Positions 1 to 11,806 of a DNA stretch of 64,000 nucleotides are shown in pieces (the stretch's first letter is position 1; every line of letters starts with the position of its first letter). Under the pieces are notes generated by a model, which was not told the origin of the DNA, made no database searches, and saw only the letters and a program-made list of their open reading frames with translations. The position numbers and the translations under genes are program-made. The DNA is taken from contig OX463778.1 in NCBI GenBank assembly GCA_949825025.1, forward strand, positions 5,154,142-5,218,141, given 5' to 3'. The stretch is from Siphlonurus alternatus. Its lineage: Eukaryota > Arthropoda > Insecta > Ephemeroptera > Siphlonuridae.

Positions 1-1950
1 CTGATTTCAGGGACATGCTTATAGTGGTACCTTTCAAAATGCAAATTGGTTGTAAAATCTTGAAAATTTGAGAATCATTTCTGTATTACATCTTATTTAC
101 AGGAAAAATAAAGAAAAAAATTAAATTGTAATTTTGACCCTGATTTCAGGGTAATATGAGGATACCTAACCGATGTTTTTAAAAATTTGTAAATATTCTG
201 CTTATGAGACCCTTATAACAGGAAAATTAATGAAAAAAATTAGATTGTAATTTTGACCCTGATTTTAGGGTAAAATGAAGATATTTGACCGATAAGTTTA
301 AAAATTTGGAAACAGACTGATTATGAACCCCTTATTAAAGAAAAGATAGGGCCAAAACTAAAATTGATTTTTTTTATTATTATTATTTTTCCTCTCATAA
401 ATGTCTCAATGTCTCATAAGTAGATCGATTCCAAATATTTAAAAATATCAGTTTATTATTTAATTTTTACTCTGAATTCAGTGTCAATTTTTTTATTATG
501 TATTTCTCCTATAATAAAGATCTCATAATCGGTCAATTTCCAAATTTTACTTAAAACATATAGATGTAATAGATTTATTCAGTTCTTTAGGCTATACCAC
601 AAAAAATAATAGCATACGTACTCTACATGGCTATAACAACATGAATTTATAATACATAGATTTTAACTCTGTTTCAGACACGTTATTATGCAGGGATTGA
701 AGCGAATAAACCCCTTTGCATAACTTTGAATTGAGTGCACTAGCTATATGCAATACAAATTCTTAAAAACATCGGTCAGGTATCCTCATATTACCCTGAA
801 ATCAGGGTCAAAATTACAATCTAATTTTTTTAATTAATTTTCCTGTTATAAGGGTCTCATAAGCAGACTATTTACAAATTTTTAAAAACATCGGTCAGGT
901 ATCCTCATATTACCCTGAAATCAGGGTCAAAATTACAATCAGATTTTTTTCATTAATTTTTCTGTTATAAGGGTCTCATAAGCAGACTATTTACAAATTT
1001 TTAAAAACATCGGTCAGGTATCCTCATATTACCCTGAAATCAGGGTCAAAATTACAATTTAATTTTTTTCATTAATTTTTCTGTTATAAGGGTCTCATAA
1101 GCAGTCTATTTACAAATTTTTAAAAACATCGGTCAGGTATCCTCATATTACCCTGAAATCAGGGTCAAAATTACAATTTAATTTTTTTCATTAATTTTTC
1201 TGTTATAAGGGTCTCATAAGCAGTCTATTTACAAATTTTTAAAAACATCGGTCAGGTATCCTCATAATACCCTGAAATCAGGGTCAAAATTACAATTTAA
1301 TTTTTTTCATTAATTTTCCTGTTATAAGGGTCTCATAAGCAGAATATTTACAAATTTTTAAAAACATCGGTTAGGTATCCTCATATTACCCTGAAATCAG
1401 GGTCAAAATTACAATTTAATTTTTTTCATTAATTTTCCTGTTATAAGGGTCTCATAAGCAGAATATTTACAAATTTTTAAAAACATCGGTTAGGTATCCT
1501 CATATTACCCTGAAATCAGGGTCAAAATTACAATTTAATTTTTTTCTTTATTTTTCCTGTAAATAAGATGTAATACAGAAATGATTCTCAAATTTTCAAG
1601 ATTTTACAACCAATTTGCATTTTGAAAGGTACCACTATAAGCATGTCCCTGAAATCAGGGTCAAAATTCAAAACTAATTTTTTTTATTATTTTTATAGTC
1701 TTCAAGGTCTCTAAAGCATTCCATTTGCAAATTTTTAAAAAGATCGGTGAAGTTTTTATTTATTTACCCTGAAATCAGGGTCAAAACTCAAACTGAATTT
1801 TTTTCATTATTTTTTCTGTAAATCAGGTGTCACATTTAATTTATTTCCAAATTTTCAAAATTTTATAACGAATTTGCATTTTGAACACTGCAAGTATAGG
1901 CATGACCCTGAAATCAGGGTCAAAATGAAAATTAAATTTTTTAATTATTT
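1..1950. repeat. Foldback element with 119-bp tandem unit, left end outside window
   Basis: Positions 1-330 are the reverse complement of about 1320-1655, so the segment forms a large hairpin with a spacer near 340-760. The right arm contains about seven head-to-tail copies of a 119-bp unit; the marker ATCGGTCAGG or ATCGGTTAGG starts at 771, 890, 1009, 1128, 1247, 1366 and 1485. Each unit contains the imperfect palindrome ACCCTGAAATCAGGGT, which recurs with looser spacing at about 1655, 1765 and 1905, so the right arm extends beyond what the window start can match. No coding capacity is seen. It resembles foldback-type DNA elements with satellite-like inverted ends. Confidence 0.85.
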
Positions 1951-2594
1951 TTCCCTTCCAAGTATTGCCATTTTTAACCCATAAAAAAATTTTGGGACAA
2001 TTTGGTCAAAATTATTTTTTTATTCCTATAGCCCTATGTCTCCCATGTTATTTTAATGGGTTATCCCTGCCCGTTCTATGGGTAAATATTGACGGTTGCC
2101 GATAAAATTGGTACCGTTCTTCATCACTCGGCTAGGACAACCAACCCTGAAGGTTTCATCGAGATTTGCGATTTACACCTCGCGCGTGAGTGTTCCTTGC
2201 TAGTTTCAACTTGTTCGAAAGACTTTTTTTAATTATTTTTTAAATAAAGTTTTAAAAATGTTAAATTCAGAGCTTCAAATTGATGTATAGAAAGTGTTTA
2301 TTGAGATAAATCTTACAAGCTTTATTTGCGCTAACATTTTGCACGAACTTTTGGAACACCCTGTAGAATTATAATTTTATTTAGTGATGTATTTTCGATA
2401 ATAACTCGACTAAGAAACCTACATCAAATTATTAAAAGACTTTACCATGGAAATTATATACGTGTACTTACGTGTCGTATACATTTACATGCATTCGCAG
2501 TTAAGTTGAAAACCAGCAGTTCGATCGTTCTTGCCAGTGAGATGAATGTAATGTTTCAGTTATTCATTATTTAACATTTATATTTACCACTAGT
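1951..2594. other. AT-rich stretch without a gene
   Basis: No exon, RNA gene or complete element is seen. The string GGAACACCCTGT near 2350 resembles the outer end of a Tc1/mariner-type element, but no partner end was found. Confidence 0.4.
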
Positions 2595-2744
2595 CAGGCG
2601 TGGATCCTGAAACAAATTTAGGGAGGGGCTGTCTCCATAAGCCTAATGTTAAAAGAAAAGTTAATTGAAGAGAGCAGGGAAATGCCTATATTGCCCATGT
2701 TAAATTCAAAATTTCGGGGAAGCAACCCCCTGGATCCGCGCCTG
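2595..2744. mobile_element. hAT-type MITE, CAGGCG...GGATCC family
   Basis: A 150-bp element starts CAGGCGTGGATCC and ends GGATCCGCGCCTG, forming terminal inverted repeats. The flanks CCACTAGT and CCACTATA agree at six of eight bases, consistent with a decayed 8-bp hAT target-site duplication. The interior contains the family's characteristic TTAAATTCAAAATTTCGGGG segment. Other members lie at 6390, 15965, 23427 and 63602. Confidence 0.75.
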
Positions 2745-3270
2745 CCACTATAGATATAGAAACACATTTAATCATCACTAGTTAAAAACACATAAAGGTA
2801 ATAACTTTCTCCCTTGTCCATGTAAAGTTGAGCAGACGATAAGTTAAAATTTAACCGACAGATTGATCCGGGTTCACGTCCCTAGAAGGCACTATAAGGG
2901 ACTCTTTCTGTCAATGCCGCTCTACATGGAAATGTCGGGACAATGCTGCTCAATGGCTGGGTCACGATGTCCCAAGTGGCTGTAGCAAAAACTAATCCTA
3001 TATAGTTGAAAAATTACGTCTTCAACTCATCTTTTACATGTATAAACCTAATCTTTTTATCTCTAAAACACACCTTATTTCCTTTTCGCTCAAAGTGAGG
3101 AGGAAATGAATTTAAGACAATATTTCAAACATTTTATGTTCAAGAAGAGGAAAAAATATGTAATCTCTTCTTTTTCCCTCTTTTTTCCTCTAAAATGGTG
3201 CAAAATAATAGGATAAAAGACGAGTGGAGAGTTTAAAATTAATAGCGGAGAAAAGATGAATATATAGAGC
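2745..3270. other. No gene seen
   Basis: AT-rich non-coding sequence. A short low-complexity frame on the minus strand near 3090-3281 has no coding features. Confidence 0.4.
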
Positions 3271-3363
3271 AATATAGGCATTTCTCTCAGTCCAATTTTT
3301 TTTTTTTTAACATTGGCCTTATGAAGATCACACCCCCCATTTTTTTTTATCTGGATCCGCGCG
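3271..3363. mobile_element. hAT-type MITE, right-half fragment
   Basis: The sequence matches the right half of the copy at 6390-6558 (T-run, then AACATTGGCCTTATGAAG) and ends CTGGATCCGCGCG. The left end is missing or unrecognisable. Confidence 0.6.
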
Positions 3364-3823
3364 TCTTCTAAACGCCTCTTGATGCCTCCAGGGTACGTGG
3401 CCGCACTTTCAACAAATAATAAAAAAATATTGCTGGGAACTTCTGGGACTCAAAAAATGAAGAAAAAAAACTGAGTAGCAAAATTTGGTAACCTAATTCA
3501 TTTCTGAAATAAAAAATTCAATACAGATTGTCAATTCAAATAAATTTCTATAAATTTCTCTCTCTGTACTCATCATTTGGTATTTATTAATTTAATATGT
3601 TAAAATATAATTTTTATTCATTTATCAATATTGATCGAGCTTGCACGATCAGAACATAAATTTAAGATACATTTTTTAAGATTTTTTCATGTATTTCCTT
3701 TACAACTAACATTTTTATGTTTTGATATACCCATCGTGAATCAATGATTTACTGAATCATAGAGATAATGAAATGGCTAAATCTGCAATTCTGAAATTTA
3801 ATTGACAGAAAGATGATTACATC

Positions 3824-4055
3824 CTTTTTTTTTTACAAGGATACACCCCTAAGAGCTTACAGCTCGCGGCGAAGTAATGGGTATAGGGATAAAAGCTAGG
3901 TATATTGGAAACGGATGTTGGCCACGGCCTGTTATACGCAGGCTTATATGTATACGCATCTCAGCATTCGCTGAGGTGAGACTGAGGGAACCGTGGAAAA
4001 CCTCAGTCAGGATGCATGACACCTCTTCTTTTTTTATCAATGGACCAAAGCGATG
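3824..4055 (-). mobile_element. 5S-rRNA-derived SINE, 5'-truncated
   Basis: The reverse complement matches the 3' two-thirds of the SINE at 15026-15419: the segment around CCTCAGTCTCACCTCAGCGA, the GGCCGTGGCC block, the GAGCTGTAAGCTCTTAG hairpin and a poly(A) tail, here a T-run at the left. It lacks the 5S-like head. Confidence 0.8.
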
Positions 4056-4334
4056 ATGCTAGATGATTTATATTTTTAATAAACTTAATTTTATCCTGCA
4101 CTCTTTTGAAGAAATTGATCGTTTATGCATGAGGAAGACTCCGCAGACTAATATAACGTTTCGTAATTATTAATTAACTTTTCAAATTAATTAGATCGTG
4201 TAATTTTGACTTGCCGATATCAATTTCTTAACTCGTTAATTTTTGTCTACATAAAATATTTATTATGTTGTCCCGGTATTAAATCCAAAATTTGGGTGTT
4301 GACTTTATATTTATACCCTGCACTCTCAGAGACC

Positions 4335-4570
4335 CTACAGAGACCTCCATGTCTAATGGCCAGAAATTTGACCAGCTTGACCGAGCTTCACTGTAACTGA
4401 GAGTGGCGGCGCCACTGAATGGCAGCGGCACGGCCCGGTTCTCGCTGGCTGCGCGGATAGCAAGAACCGGAGTTTACCGGACATTGCCGAACATTTAGCA
4501 GCGCTGCCACTCTCAGTTACAGTGAAACTCTGATCAAATCCCTGGCCATATGTCACGGAGGTCTCTGTAG
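4335..4570. mobile_element. Hairpin MITE with GAGACCTCCATG ends
   Basis: The left arm CTACAGAGACCTCC and the right arm GGAGGTCTCTGTAG are inverted. Homology runs about 75 bp inward and includes CACTGTAACTGAGAGTGGC on both sides. The middle is GC-rich. A related element lies at 10271-10555 and a lone end near 12160-12180. No transposase is present; the superfamily is not decided because the target-site duplication is unclear. Confidence 0.7.
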
Positions 4571-5040
4571 GATTGTAGAAGAAAGGGTACTCTACAGGCA
4601 CGTAGCAGTGGATAAGGAGGAGTCGTTTTTACCCTTACGAAGTTCCTATTGGTTCCCACGCGATTCACTTTACTTGGTAGTTAGAGTCAGGACAGAAAAA
4701 TAGCAAAACAACCGCTCCACCGCGACAGAAGCTTCTGCGCATGCGCGATTTTCTTTCCCACGTGAACCGCGCGTGAGTTTTAAACATATTTTTGATAAAT
4801 CGCGTTTCTTCGTTTCTTCCAGAGACAGCAGCGAGTGTATATGCAATCATGCAATGTCTAGACTGTAGAGAATTAATTTTTGAAAGTTAATTAATAATAC
4901 AAAACTTACGATAATGATTAAAAGTATGCCATCATTAACAAGAATAATAAGAACTAAGGTGATGAAAAAATGTCTGAAATTGATTATATAACAATCAATA
5001 AAGTCGATATAATAAAATATATAATGAAGTACGTAATCCT
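4571..5040. other. No gene seen, CpG-containing patch
   Basis: The segment holds a short CpG-rich patch (4630-4830) with GCGCATGCGC, then AT-rich sequence. No exon is supported. Confidence 0.35.
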
Positions 5041-5176
5041 TTTTTTTTTTTACAAAAGGATACACCCCTAAGAGCTTATAGCTCGCGGCGGGGTAATGGG
5101 TAGGGAACGGATGGTGCCATGGCCACGGCCTGTTACGCGTCCCATGCAGCTAGCATTCGCTGAGGTGACACTGAGG
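5041..5176 (-). mobile_element. 5S-derived SINE, 3' fragment
   Basis: Reverse complement of the SINE 3' end: T-run (tail), then the GAGCTTATAGCTCGCGGC block and GGCCACGGCCTG, breaking off in the CACCTCAGCGAATGC region. Confidence 0.75.
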
Positions 5177-5224
5177 TATATAGAGGGTGACCACCAGATA
5201 TCTCGATGTCCAAAACGGTACATG

Positions 5225-5310
5225 CCCCCAAAATAGAGGCCTGAAGGGCCAAAACCCCCGCCGGAGGTGCGATTTTTTTGGGTGTCACGCCCCCTTTTTT
5301 ACTTTTTTCT
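5225..5310. mobile_element. Fragment related to the hAT element at 57582
   Basis: The segment CCGGAGGTGCGATTTTTTTG followed by CACGCCCCCTTTTTT matches the subterminal part of the element at 57582-59160 (about 57680-57720). Only an internal piece is present. Confidence 0.5.
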
Positions 5311-5392
5311 TTCTTACTATAGATTTTCATATAATATGAATTGTTTTTTTTTATGAAGCCGTTTTTTCCGAAAATATTTATTTTAGTTGAAA

Positions 5393-5411
5393 TAAATAAA
5401 TAAATAAATAA

Positions 5412-5474
<63 letters not shown>
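5393..5474. repeat. (AAAT)n then (TA)n microsatellite
   Basis: About five AAAT units are followed by an uninterrupted TA run of more than 25 units. The minus-strand poly(Ile-Tyr) reading frame across it is spurious. Confidence 0.95.
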
Positions 5475-5477
<3 letters not shown>

Positions 5478-6006
5478 CATCATAATACTATAGTAAAATT
5501 TTAGATAGTTACAATTGTTGTCGTTTTGTCCTCTATGAGCTTTAGGCTCGAGCAGAGGGAAAAAAAGAATGATGGCGGAAATACAGGAAACAATAAAATA
5601 GATATATTTATATTATATGCAATTATGGAATTATGCAATAAAAAGTAATAATATTAAGGATATAATATATTAGATAAGCATTACATTACATATATATTAC
5701 GTACATCATTAACTGATCGACCGAGTATAAAATTTAATGCACGAATTCTATTATACAAAATATGTATAAGTGAGTGGCCGGTCCCAAGAGACGAAATATG
5801 AAGTTTGAGCTCACCCTACGATAAAAAAGCATCAGGCTGATTCCAGATCAGCCTGAAATCAACCCTGAATCAGAATGAACAGACAAATATATTCAAATAT
5901 TATTGTTTCGACTCAGCTAGGCCCATGCGCAGTAATTATGATATATATGTATCGTGCTCTGATTGGCCATGCATGCAGCATGTAGTTTAACCGATTCAAC
6001 CTCCAC
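5475..6006. other. No gene seen
   Basis: Non-coding. A small hairpin CAGGCTGAT...ATCAGCCTG lies near 5831-5855. Confidence 0.4.
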
Positions 6007-6007
6007 T

Positions 6008-6009
<2 letters not shown>

Positions 6010-6064
<55 letters not shown>
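6010..6064. repeat. (TA)n microsatellite
   Basis: Uninterrupted TA dinucleotide run of about 27 units. Confidence 0.95.
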
Positions 6065-6069
<5 letters not shown>

Positions 6070-6389
6070 CAAGTATATACCCTAACAGAGGGTTAAAAAA
6101 ATTGGTCCAGTAAATGGGCATATGGAAACTGTACAGAATTTAGTCGAACTTATATATATGTATAAAGAGGGGCCTAATAAAGATGTATATACGGTACGTG
6201 TCATGCATTTTTATTTTTAATAAAAAAAAATAAAATTCCTTGTAGAAACTAGAAATTTTGGATTCTGACTAAAAACAAAAAAGGAATTAAATGGAAATAG
6301 GGTCGGTTAAATTTCGAACCAATAATTTTTTCAACCCTTAAAGGGTGTGCAAAGTGAAGGCTTAATTTTTCTTACGGGGTTTTAATGTT

Positions 6390-6558
6390 CAGGCGCGGAT
6401 CCAGGGGGGTAGCTGGGAGGGCTGCAGCCCCCCTCCCCTCCCCGATATTTTGGATTTAACATGGACAATAAAGGCATTTCCCCCACTCTAATTTTTTTTT
6501 TTAACTTTGGCCTTATGGAGGCAGCCCCCTCCGAAATTTTTTTCTGGATTCGCGCCTG
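6390..6558. mobile_element. hAT-type MITE, best-ordered copy
   Basis: 169 bp from CAGGCGCGGATCC to GGATTCGCGCCTG, with a C/G-rich left part, the block GATTTAACATGGACAATA, a T-run and GGCCTTATGGAGG. An 8-bp target-site duplication is not visible, so the flanks may have decayed. Confidence 0.8.
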
Positions 6559-7503
6559 TCAGTATATATGTTAAAAAAAAGCTATATTTCTAATTAAGAA
6601 ATAAATTAAACAATTTATTGAAGTGTTGGAGATGAAAATGGAAAAAATGTGTACAATTAATTAAGGGGTGCTGTAAAAAGATTGTGATTTACGAGAGATC
6701 GCGTATTCTATATTATGATCGTTTTTTTTTATTTTTTTTTTTTTCAATATATTATAGCAGGGATTTTATAGTGTAGAGATATAGAACGCTTATGGCCAAA
6801 ATTCTGAAGTTAGAAGCATTTGGGGGTGTGCCGGTCGCCATCTGGACGCCGCGCGCCCAAATAATAAGTTCTCATTTTCACTTCATCTAGACTTTTTCTT
6901 TGGTTTATACGTTAAATGATCGGAAAAATATTTAACATGGGCGTTCGATCTCTTAACAATGTAATCTCTTTGATTATATTATAGCTAAAAATATTAATGC
7001 ATTTTTATTTTTATAATTTAATGAGCAATTAGAAACGAAAAATTTTATTGGCTTAATCGAAAGAAGGGGTAAAAATATGACGTTGTGAATTGTTTCAGAT
7101 TTTTTTGTGACCTATAACTAATTTTAATTAATTAATTAAGTTGCATTATTTTGAGAGTGCCGCCTCTCGTGACGCCTCTGACGTCACACCATTCTTGTAC
7201 TTTTGCACTATAGATGAGATTAGGTGAGAACATGCAGGTATGAAAATCAAAATGGCTGGCGCCACGTTTGAAATTCCCCGCCTCAAATTTTTGAAGTTTT
7301 AATGTGGGTTACGTTTGATCAATTTTAGCTTTATTTTGTTCGCATACCACTGGAAAATATGGTTGAAATATGATTTAAAACTTCTATCGTGCTCTAATAT
7401 ATTGTTTAATACGTAAAAAGTAGAAAATTATGAGAGACTAACATCTTACATCAATTAGTTTGCTTTCTTCCTTTAAATAAAATAATTTGCTTATTCTTTG
7501 TGT

Positions 7504-7582
7504 GCTAGTGGGTTAGCTCAGTGGTAAACGCATCAGACTTCAAATTTCGTGGTTGCGGGTTCGATTCTTTCTTCCGGCGAGT
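7504..7582 (+). pseudogene. tRNA-like sequence, left arm of hairpin
   Basis: A pol III A box (TAGCTCAGTGG) and B box (GGTTCGATTC) lie at tRNA-like spacing. The acceptor and T stems do not pair well, so this is a tRNA-derived or SINE-head sequence and probably not a working tRNA. Confidence 0.55.
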
Positions 7583-7878
7583 TTTTATAAATACATTTTT
7601 TTTCTTTAATTTTAATATATTTATGAATTCTAAATTTATAAAATGTGGTTAAAATATGGTTTACAGCTACTATCAATCGTAATTGATAACTTTTTAATAG
7701 TAAAGAGAGGGAACAATATTAATAAAAAATTACTTCACTTTTTCGCGTTCCAATAAAACATTTCTCTTACCGAGGCTCAAAGCTTAATTAGTGTGGCACT
7801 GTGGCACAGTGGCGGAGAAATTTTCTTTAATTGAATTAAACTAAATTAAAGGAAAGAAAAGTGTCGAGTTTAAAAAAT

Positions 7879-7950
7879 CCTTCGACGTGGTGAATCAAAC
7901 TCTCCACCACAAGAGTACGAGCTCTAGCTGCGTCTTTGCCACTGTGCCAC
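7879..7950 (-). pseudogene. tRNA-like sequence in hairpin spacer
   Basis: Read on the minus strand it begins GTGGCACAGTGGC (A-box-like) and continues to GAGTTTGATTC (B-box-like). It differs from the arm copies. A truncated plus-strand partner of its first 13 bases lies near 7803. Confidence 0.45.
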
Positions 7951-8161
7951 ACCAAGCTTTGGGACACAGTGTGAAAAATGTTTTATTTGAACGTATAAAA
8001 GTGAAGTAATATTTTATTAATATTGTTCCCTCTCTTTACTATTAAAACGTTATCAATTACGATTGATAGTAGCTGTAAACCATATTTTAACCACATTTTA
8101 TAAATTTAGAATTCATAAATATATTAAAATTAAAGAAAAAAAATATATTTATAAAAACTCG

Positions 8162-8240
8162 CCGGGAGAAAGAATCGAACCCGCAACCACGAAATTTAAA
8201 ATCTGATGCGTTTACCACTGGGCTAACCCGCTGGCACACC
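8162..8240 (-). pseudogene. tRNA-like sequence, right arm of hairpin
   Basis: Inverted counterpart of 7504-7582. On the minus strand it reads GGGTTAGCCCAGTGG and then GGGTTCGATTC, so the A and B boxes are retained with small differences from the left copy. Confidence 0.55.
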
Positions 8241-8717
8241 AAGAATCAGTAAATTATTTTATTTAAAGGAAGAAAGCAAACTAATTTGATGTAAGAAGTT
8301 AGTCTCTCATAATTTTCTACTTTTTACGTATTAAACAATATTAGAGCACGATAGAAGTTTTAAATCATATTTCAACCATATTTTTCAGTGGTATGCGAAC
8401 AAAATAAAGCTAAAATTGATCAAACGTAACCCACATTAAAACTTCAAAAATTTGAAGCGGGGAATTTCAAACGTGGCGCCAGCCATTTTGATTTTCATAC
8501 CTGCATGTTCTCACCTAATCTCATCTATAGTGCAAAAGTACAAGAATGGTGTGACGTCAGAGGCGTCACGAGAGGCGGCACTCTCAAAATAATGCAACTT
8601 AATTAATTAATTAAAATTAGTTATAGGTCACAAAAAAATCTGAAACAATTCACAACGTCATATTTTTACCCCTTCTTTCGATTAAGCCAATAAAATTTTT
8701 CGTTTCTAATTGCTCAT

Positions 8718-10270
8718 TGTTTGATAATTAAGTTGTTCTAACAAATTGATCATTTATTCAAGTTTTAGAAACGGAAATGAAAAGAAAAAGAAAGGCAATG
8801 ACAAGCTTCAACGTAAAAATGCCGCAGCGCCGCATTCTGACATCGCTCCATAAGGTTTGTTAGGAGAAATATCTTATTTATTTTTTCATTCAAATTCTAT
8901 GCTGCACAAAATCTCGAATATTTTTTATGTCGTGTAAAGTGATCTTTCCCGTGGCTCATTTGAATTATTAATCTTGCCCTTCATAAGAACCGTCGGAAAA
9001 AATTAAAAACCAGGTACCGCTGGGTTAAAGGATATATAGGAAGCTTGATAGAACATGTCGTCGATCGCGCGCAGTTCGCGCTCTAGATTTTCATTGGCTG
9101 AGAGAATTGTGTCGTCAATGTTGAAGCTTCTCATTAAGGATGAATCTCAATAATATATTGATATCTCGTGATCGTACCGCCTGAATGCAACAAGACTTGC
9201 AGGGGACTTAGAACTCACCATCAATAGGTGGCATACAAATTTTGAAGCGAATCTGTCTTATCAGTTTTGTGAAAACTGAGGTAGAAGTTTAACATTGGCC
9301 TTATGGACGCAAACCGGAAATGGAGCTGTTTAAGTCTTTGGAGCTCTAGTAAGAAAACTGCAAGACTGAATTTGTTCAAACCATAAGGGATTAGGTTTTA
9401 GAACGTTATCGATTTTTTTAAGATTATATATATGATGTTCAGTGATCACATATTGATCACTGAGACTTTACTTTTAATGTGTGCCAATTTTAATTTAGTA
9501 ATTCTTACAGATCATAATAAATTTTTGTACTTAAAAATTATTGAATTTTATGACAAAAATTAGTAAAATTTATTTTTAATAAATGCATGCAATGTAAGTT
9601 ATACGAGAATGCGGACCTCATTAAAAACTTGCAATATTATAATTTTACAATTAATTAAGTGCATGCATGCATGATAAAATTGGTTCAGTGAAAACAATTG
9701 GTGTAAACGAAAGGAAAATTTTATAAATTATGTTCTGTGTGTCACATCACATGTGCTCAATCCATAATCGCCTGTCCTACTATATTTAGATGAATTATAT
9801 ATATATACTAATAATATAATTATAAACTATATTAATCGAGATCGAGGTCCTGTTGAAACTATAGCTTATATATATATTACGATGTTTATACCTGCTCCTT
9901 TAATTCTGCATTTTATCCCTTATAATTAATTTCTCGACGGTCGGGCTGATTTGCTATTATACTTGATTTCTAATATATATTAAAATACTCGTATTTCGAA
10001 ACGCATGATTAGTATTCGTGTAATTAATGAACATCAATAAAAATTAAAGTGAACTCTTTGAAATTATATTTCATATATAAGTAGTAATTAAGCGATATTT
10101 ATGGTACTTTTTTTAATTTAATTGAAAAAAACTCCTGTCAGTGATGTCAGTCCTGTCTCTATAATTTAATAAGTTCAAAATCAACATTTATTTGTACAAT
10201 ATAAATTTTATCGGTCAATTATCATGCAGAGCGAGTATAAATTTAAAGTATTTGCATAATAATTATTATA
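8718..10270. other. No gene seen
   Basis: AT-rich sequence with scattered TA runs. The piece TAACATTGGCCTTATGGA near 9291 matches the interior of the hAT MITE family but has no ends. Confidence 0.4.
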
Positions 10271-10555
10271 TTAGAGACCCTTAGAGCCCTTCGTGTCTTA
10301 TGGCTAGAAATTTTGATGGCCTGAGCCGCCTGAGCGTGGTCCAAGTGTGGCGGCGCTGCTGCATCGCATGGGCGCGGTTCGGCATGGCCCGGCTCTCGCT
10401 GCATGGCTATACCAGCTGCGCTAGCAGCTGAAAGCCAGGCCGTACGTGACCTAGCTAACCGTGTCCATGCGATGCAGCAGCGCCGCCACACTTAGACCAC
10501 GGGCCCACGCTCAGGCCATCAAAATTTCTAGCCATAAGACATGGAGGTCTCTAAG
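10271..10555. mobile_element. Hairpin MITE with GAGACCTCCATG ends, second copy
   Basis: The right end reads as GAGACCTCCATGTCTTATGG on the minus strand, and the left end has TTCGTGTCTTATGGC. Both continue into CTAGAAATTTTGATGGCC and then GTGTGGCGGCGCTGCTGCAT in opposite orientations. Same family as 4335-4570; the GC-rich centre differs. Confidence 0.75.
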
Positions 10556-11441
10556 TAGCCGAGTCTTTTGTTATAATATGAAATAACTTATCGATTTAAT
10601 TAATTTTGAGTATTCATGTATTTAATTATCATCTTATTATTATTTTTTTTATTAATGGCATCCTTTTTATCATTATCGTACATCAAAAATGCATGCACTC
10701 GATCTGCTATCTCTGAAAGATACGCAAAAAAAGTAAAGGAATTAATTAACGTTGGAAGAAACGCGAGTTACCAAAAAAATGTTTGAATTTCACGCGGGAG
10801 GCTGGTGTTACGAAAAGAATCGAATTGCGCACGATTGCGCATGGCTGCGGTGGAATACGTCTTCTGTTCTGACCTGCTCGTCTTGACGTCTTCCCAACGC
10901 ACTAAGAGATGGCGTTAGTGTTTTCGTCACAAGTCGTTAACATGGGAGAGTTCTATCTCTGTATTATCTCCAAGGGGGGGCGACTTTCTAGCTTCCTAAT
11001 GTTATAGTGTGTTGGTCAATTTCAAGAGTTGCATTTCTGTGTGACGTCACAGACGCCCTGGCTCGTATAGCCCTCTGATTCGCTCTCTGTGATCACGTGA
11101 CGCAGCTGCTGCTATAGCAGCTGTTCGTTGTACCAACCTACAGGTGTCAAATTCCAATAGAGTTAGGGATATTTTTTTTATAATTTTTATTCAACTTCAT
11201 TTTTCATATAACGTCTACCAAATAAATGTTGCTTACAATTACAATACCCATTAACCTGTTGTTATGCTTATTTTGCTACTATTCATTGTATTCAGCGCAG
11301 TATTGACTGATCAAATTTAACATTGTTAGTGCCTATAGTGACGTCATAGACGCCCGTTTCAAACGTCAGTTAGTGGAACCGCGCTCGGCGAGGCTACAGC
11401 GCCACCTACCGGATAGCCTCTCTATTTAATATTAACTCTAT
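10556..11441. other. No gene seen
   Basis: Mixed AT-rich and CpG-bearing sequence. Two copies of a GTGACGTCAYAGACGCC motif (11041 and 11339) are the only notable similarity. Confidence 0.4.
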
Positions 11442-11806
11442 GAGTGCGTTTGAATTCACGGGCCAGCCCGGGCTGGCCTGGGCTGAAGCGTTTTTTGTCG
11501 TCAAGTGGGGCCAGCCCGGCGGCCATTTTTCCTCCTCTCATGACGTCACTTCCGTCACTCCCGGGCTGGGTAAAATGGCGGTGACCTTGGTCGCCTGGTA
11601 TGAAACGTCATAATTTCATCATAATTAGTTCCCAGTCTGTCCGCCAGGTCTCAGGCGCACTGTAGAGTCCGCCCGCGTCAGCCTGGGCCAGCCAGGAAGT
11701 GACGTCTTGAGAGGAGGAAAAATGGCCGCCGGGCTGGCCCCACTTGACGACAAAAAACGCTTCAGCCCAGGCCAGCCCGGGCTGGCCCGTGAATTCAAAC
11801 GCACTC
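11442..11806. mobile_element. MITE with ~110-bp near-perfect inverted repeats
   Basis: The 365-bp element runs from GAGTGCGTTTGAATTCACGG to its reverse complement. The arms pair for about 110 bp almost without mismatch, including GGGCCAGCCCGGGCTGGCC and TTTTTCCTCCTCTCA. Both flanks carry TAT, a possible 3-bp target-site duplication. The GC-rich arms contrast with the AT-rich surroundings. Non-coding. Confidence 0.85.

Larger units (their letters stand above)
7021..8717. repeat. 1.7-kb near-perfect hairpin with tRNA-like modules
   Basis: The outer left sequence ATGAGCAATTAGAAACG and outer right sequence CGTTTCTAATTGCTCAT are exact reverse complements, and homology continues inward for about 790 bp on each side with few mismatches and small indels. 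The spacer is only about 110 bp. Each arm carries one tRNA-like segment, and the spacer carries another on the minus strand. Both arms also contain a TGACGTCA site. No open frame is convincing. It is either an inverted duplication or a very large foldback element. Confidence 0.9.

Noticed and set aside
1..2000. CRISPR-like array
   Set aside because: The 119-bp units are repeated end to end without unique spacers, and the context is a eukaryotic genome.
5133..5483. 116-codon minus-strand frame
   Set aside because: Its start is a TA microsatellite translated as Ile-Tyr repeats, joined to SINE and hAT fragments.
7504..7582. Functional tRNA gene
   Set aside because: A and B boxes are present but the acceptor, anticodon and T stems do not pair as in a working tRNA.
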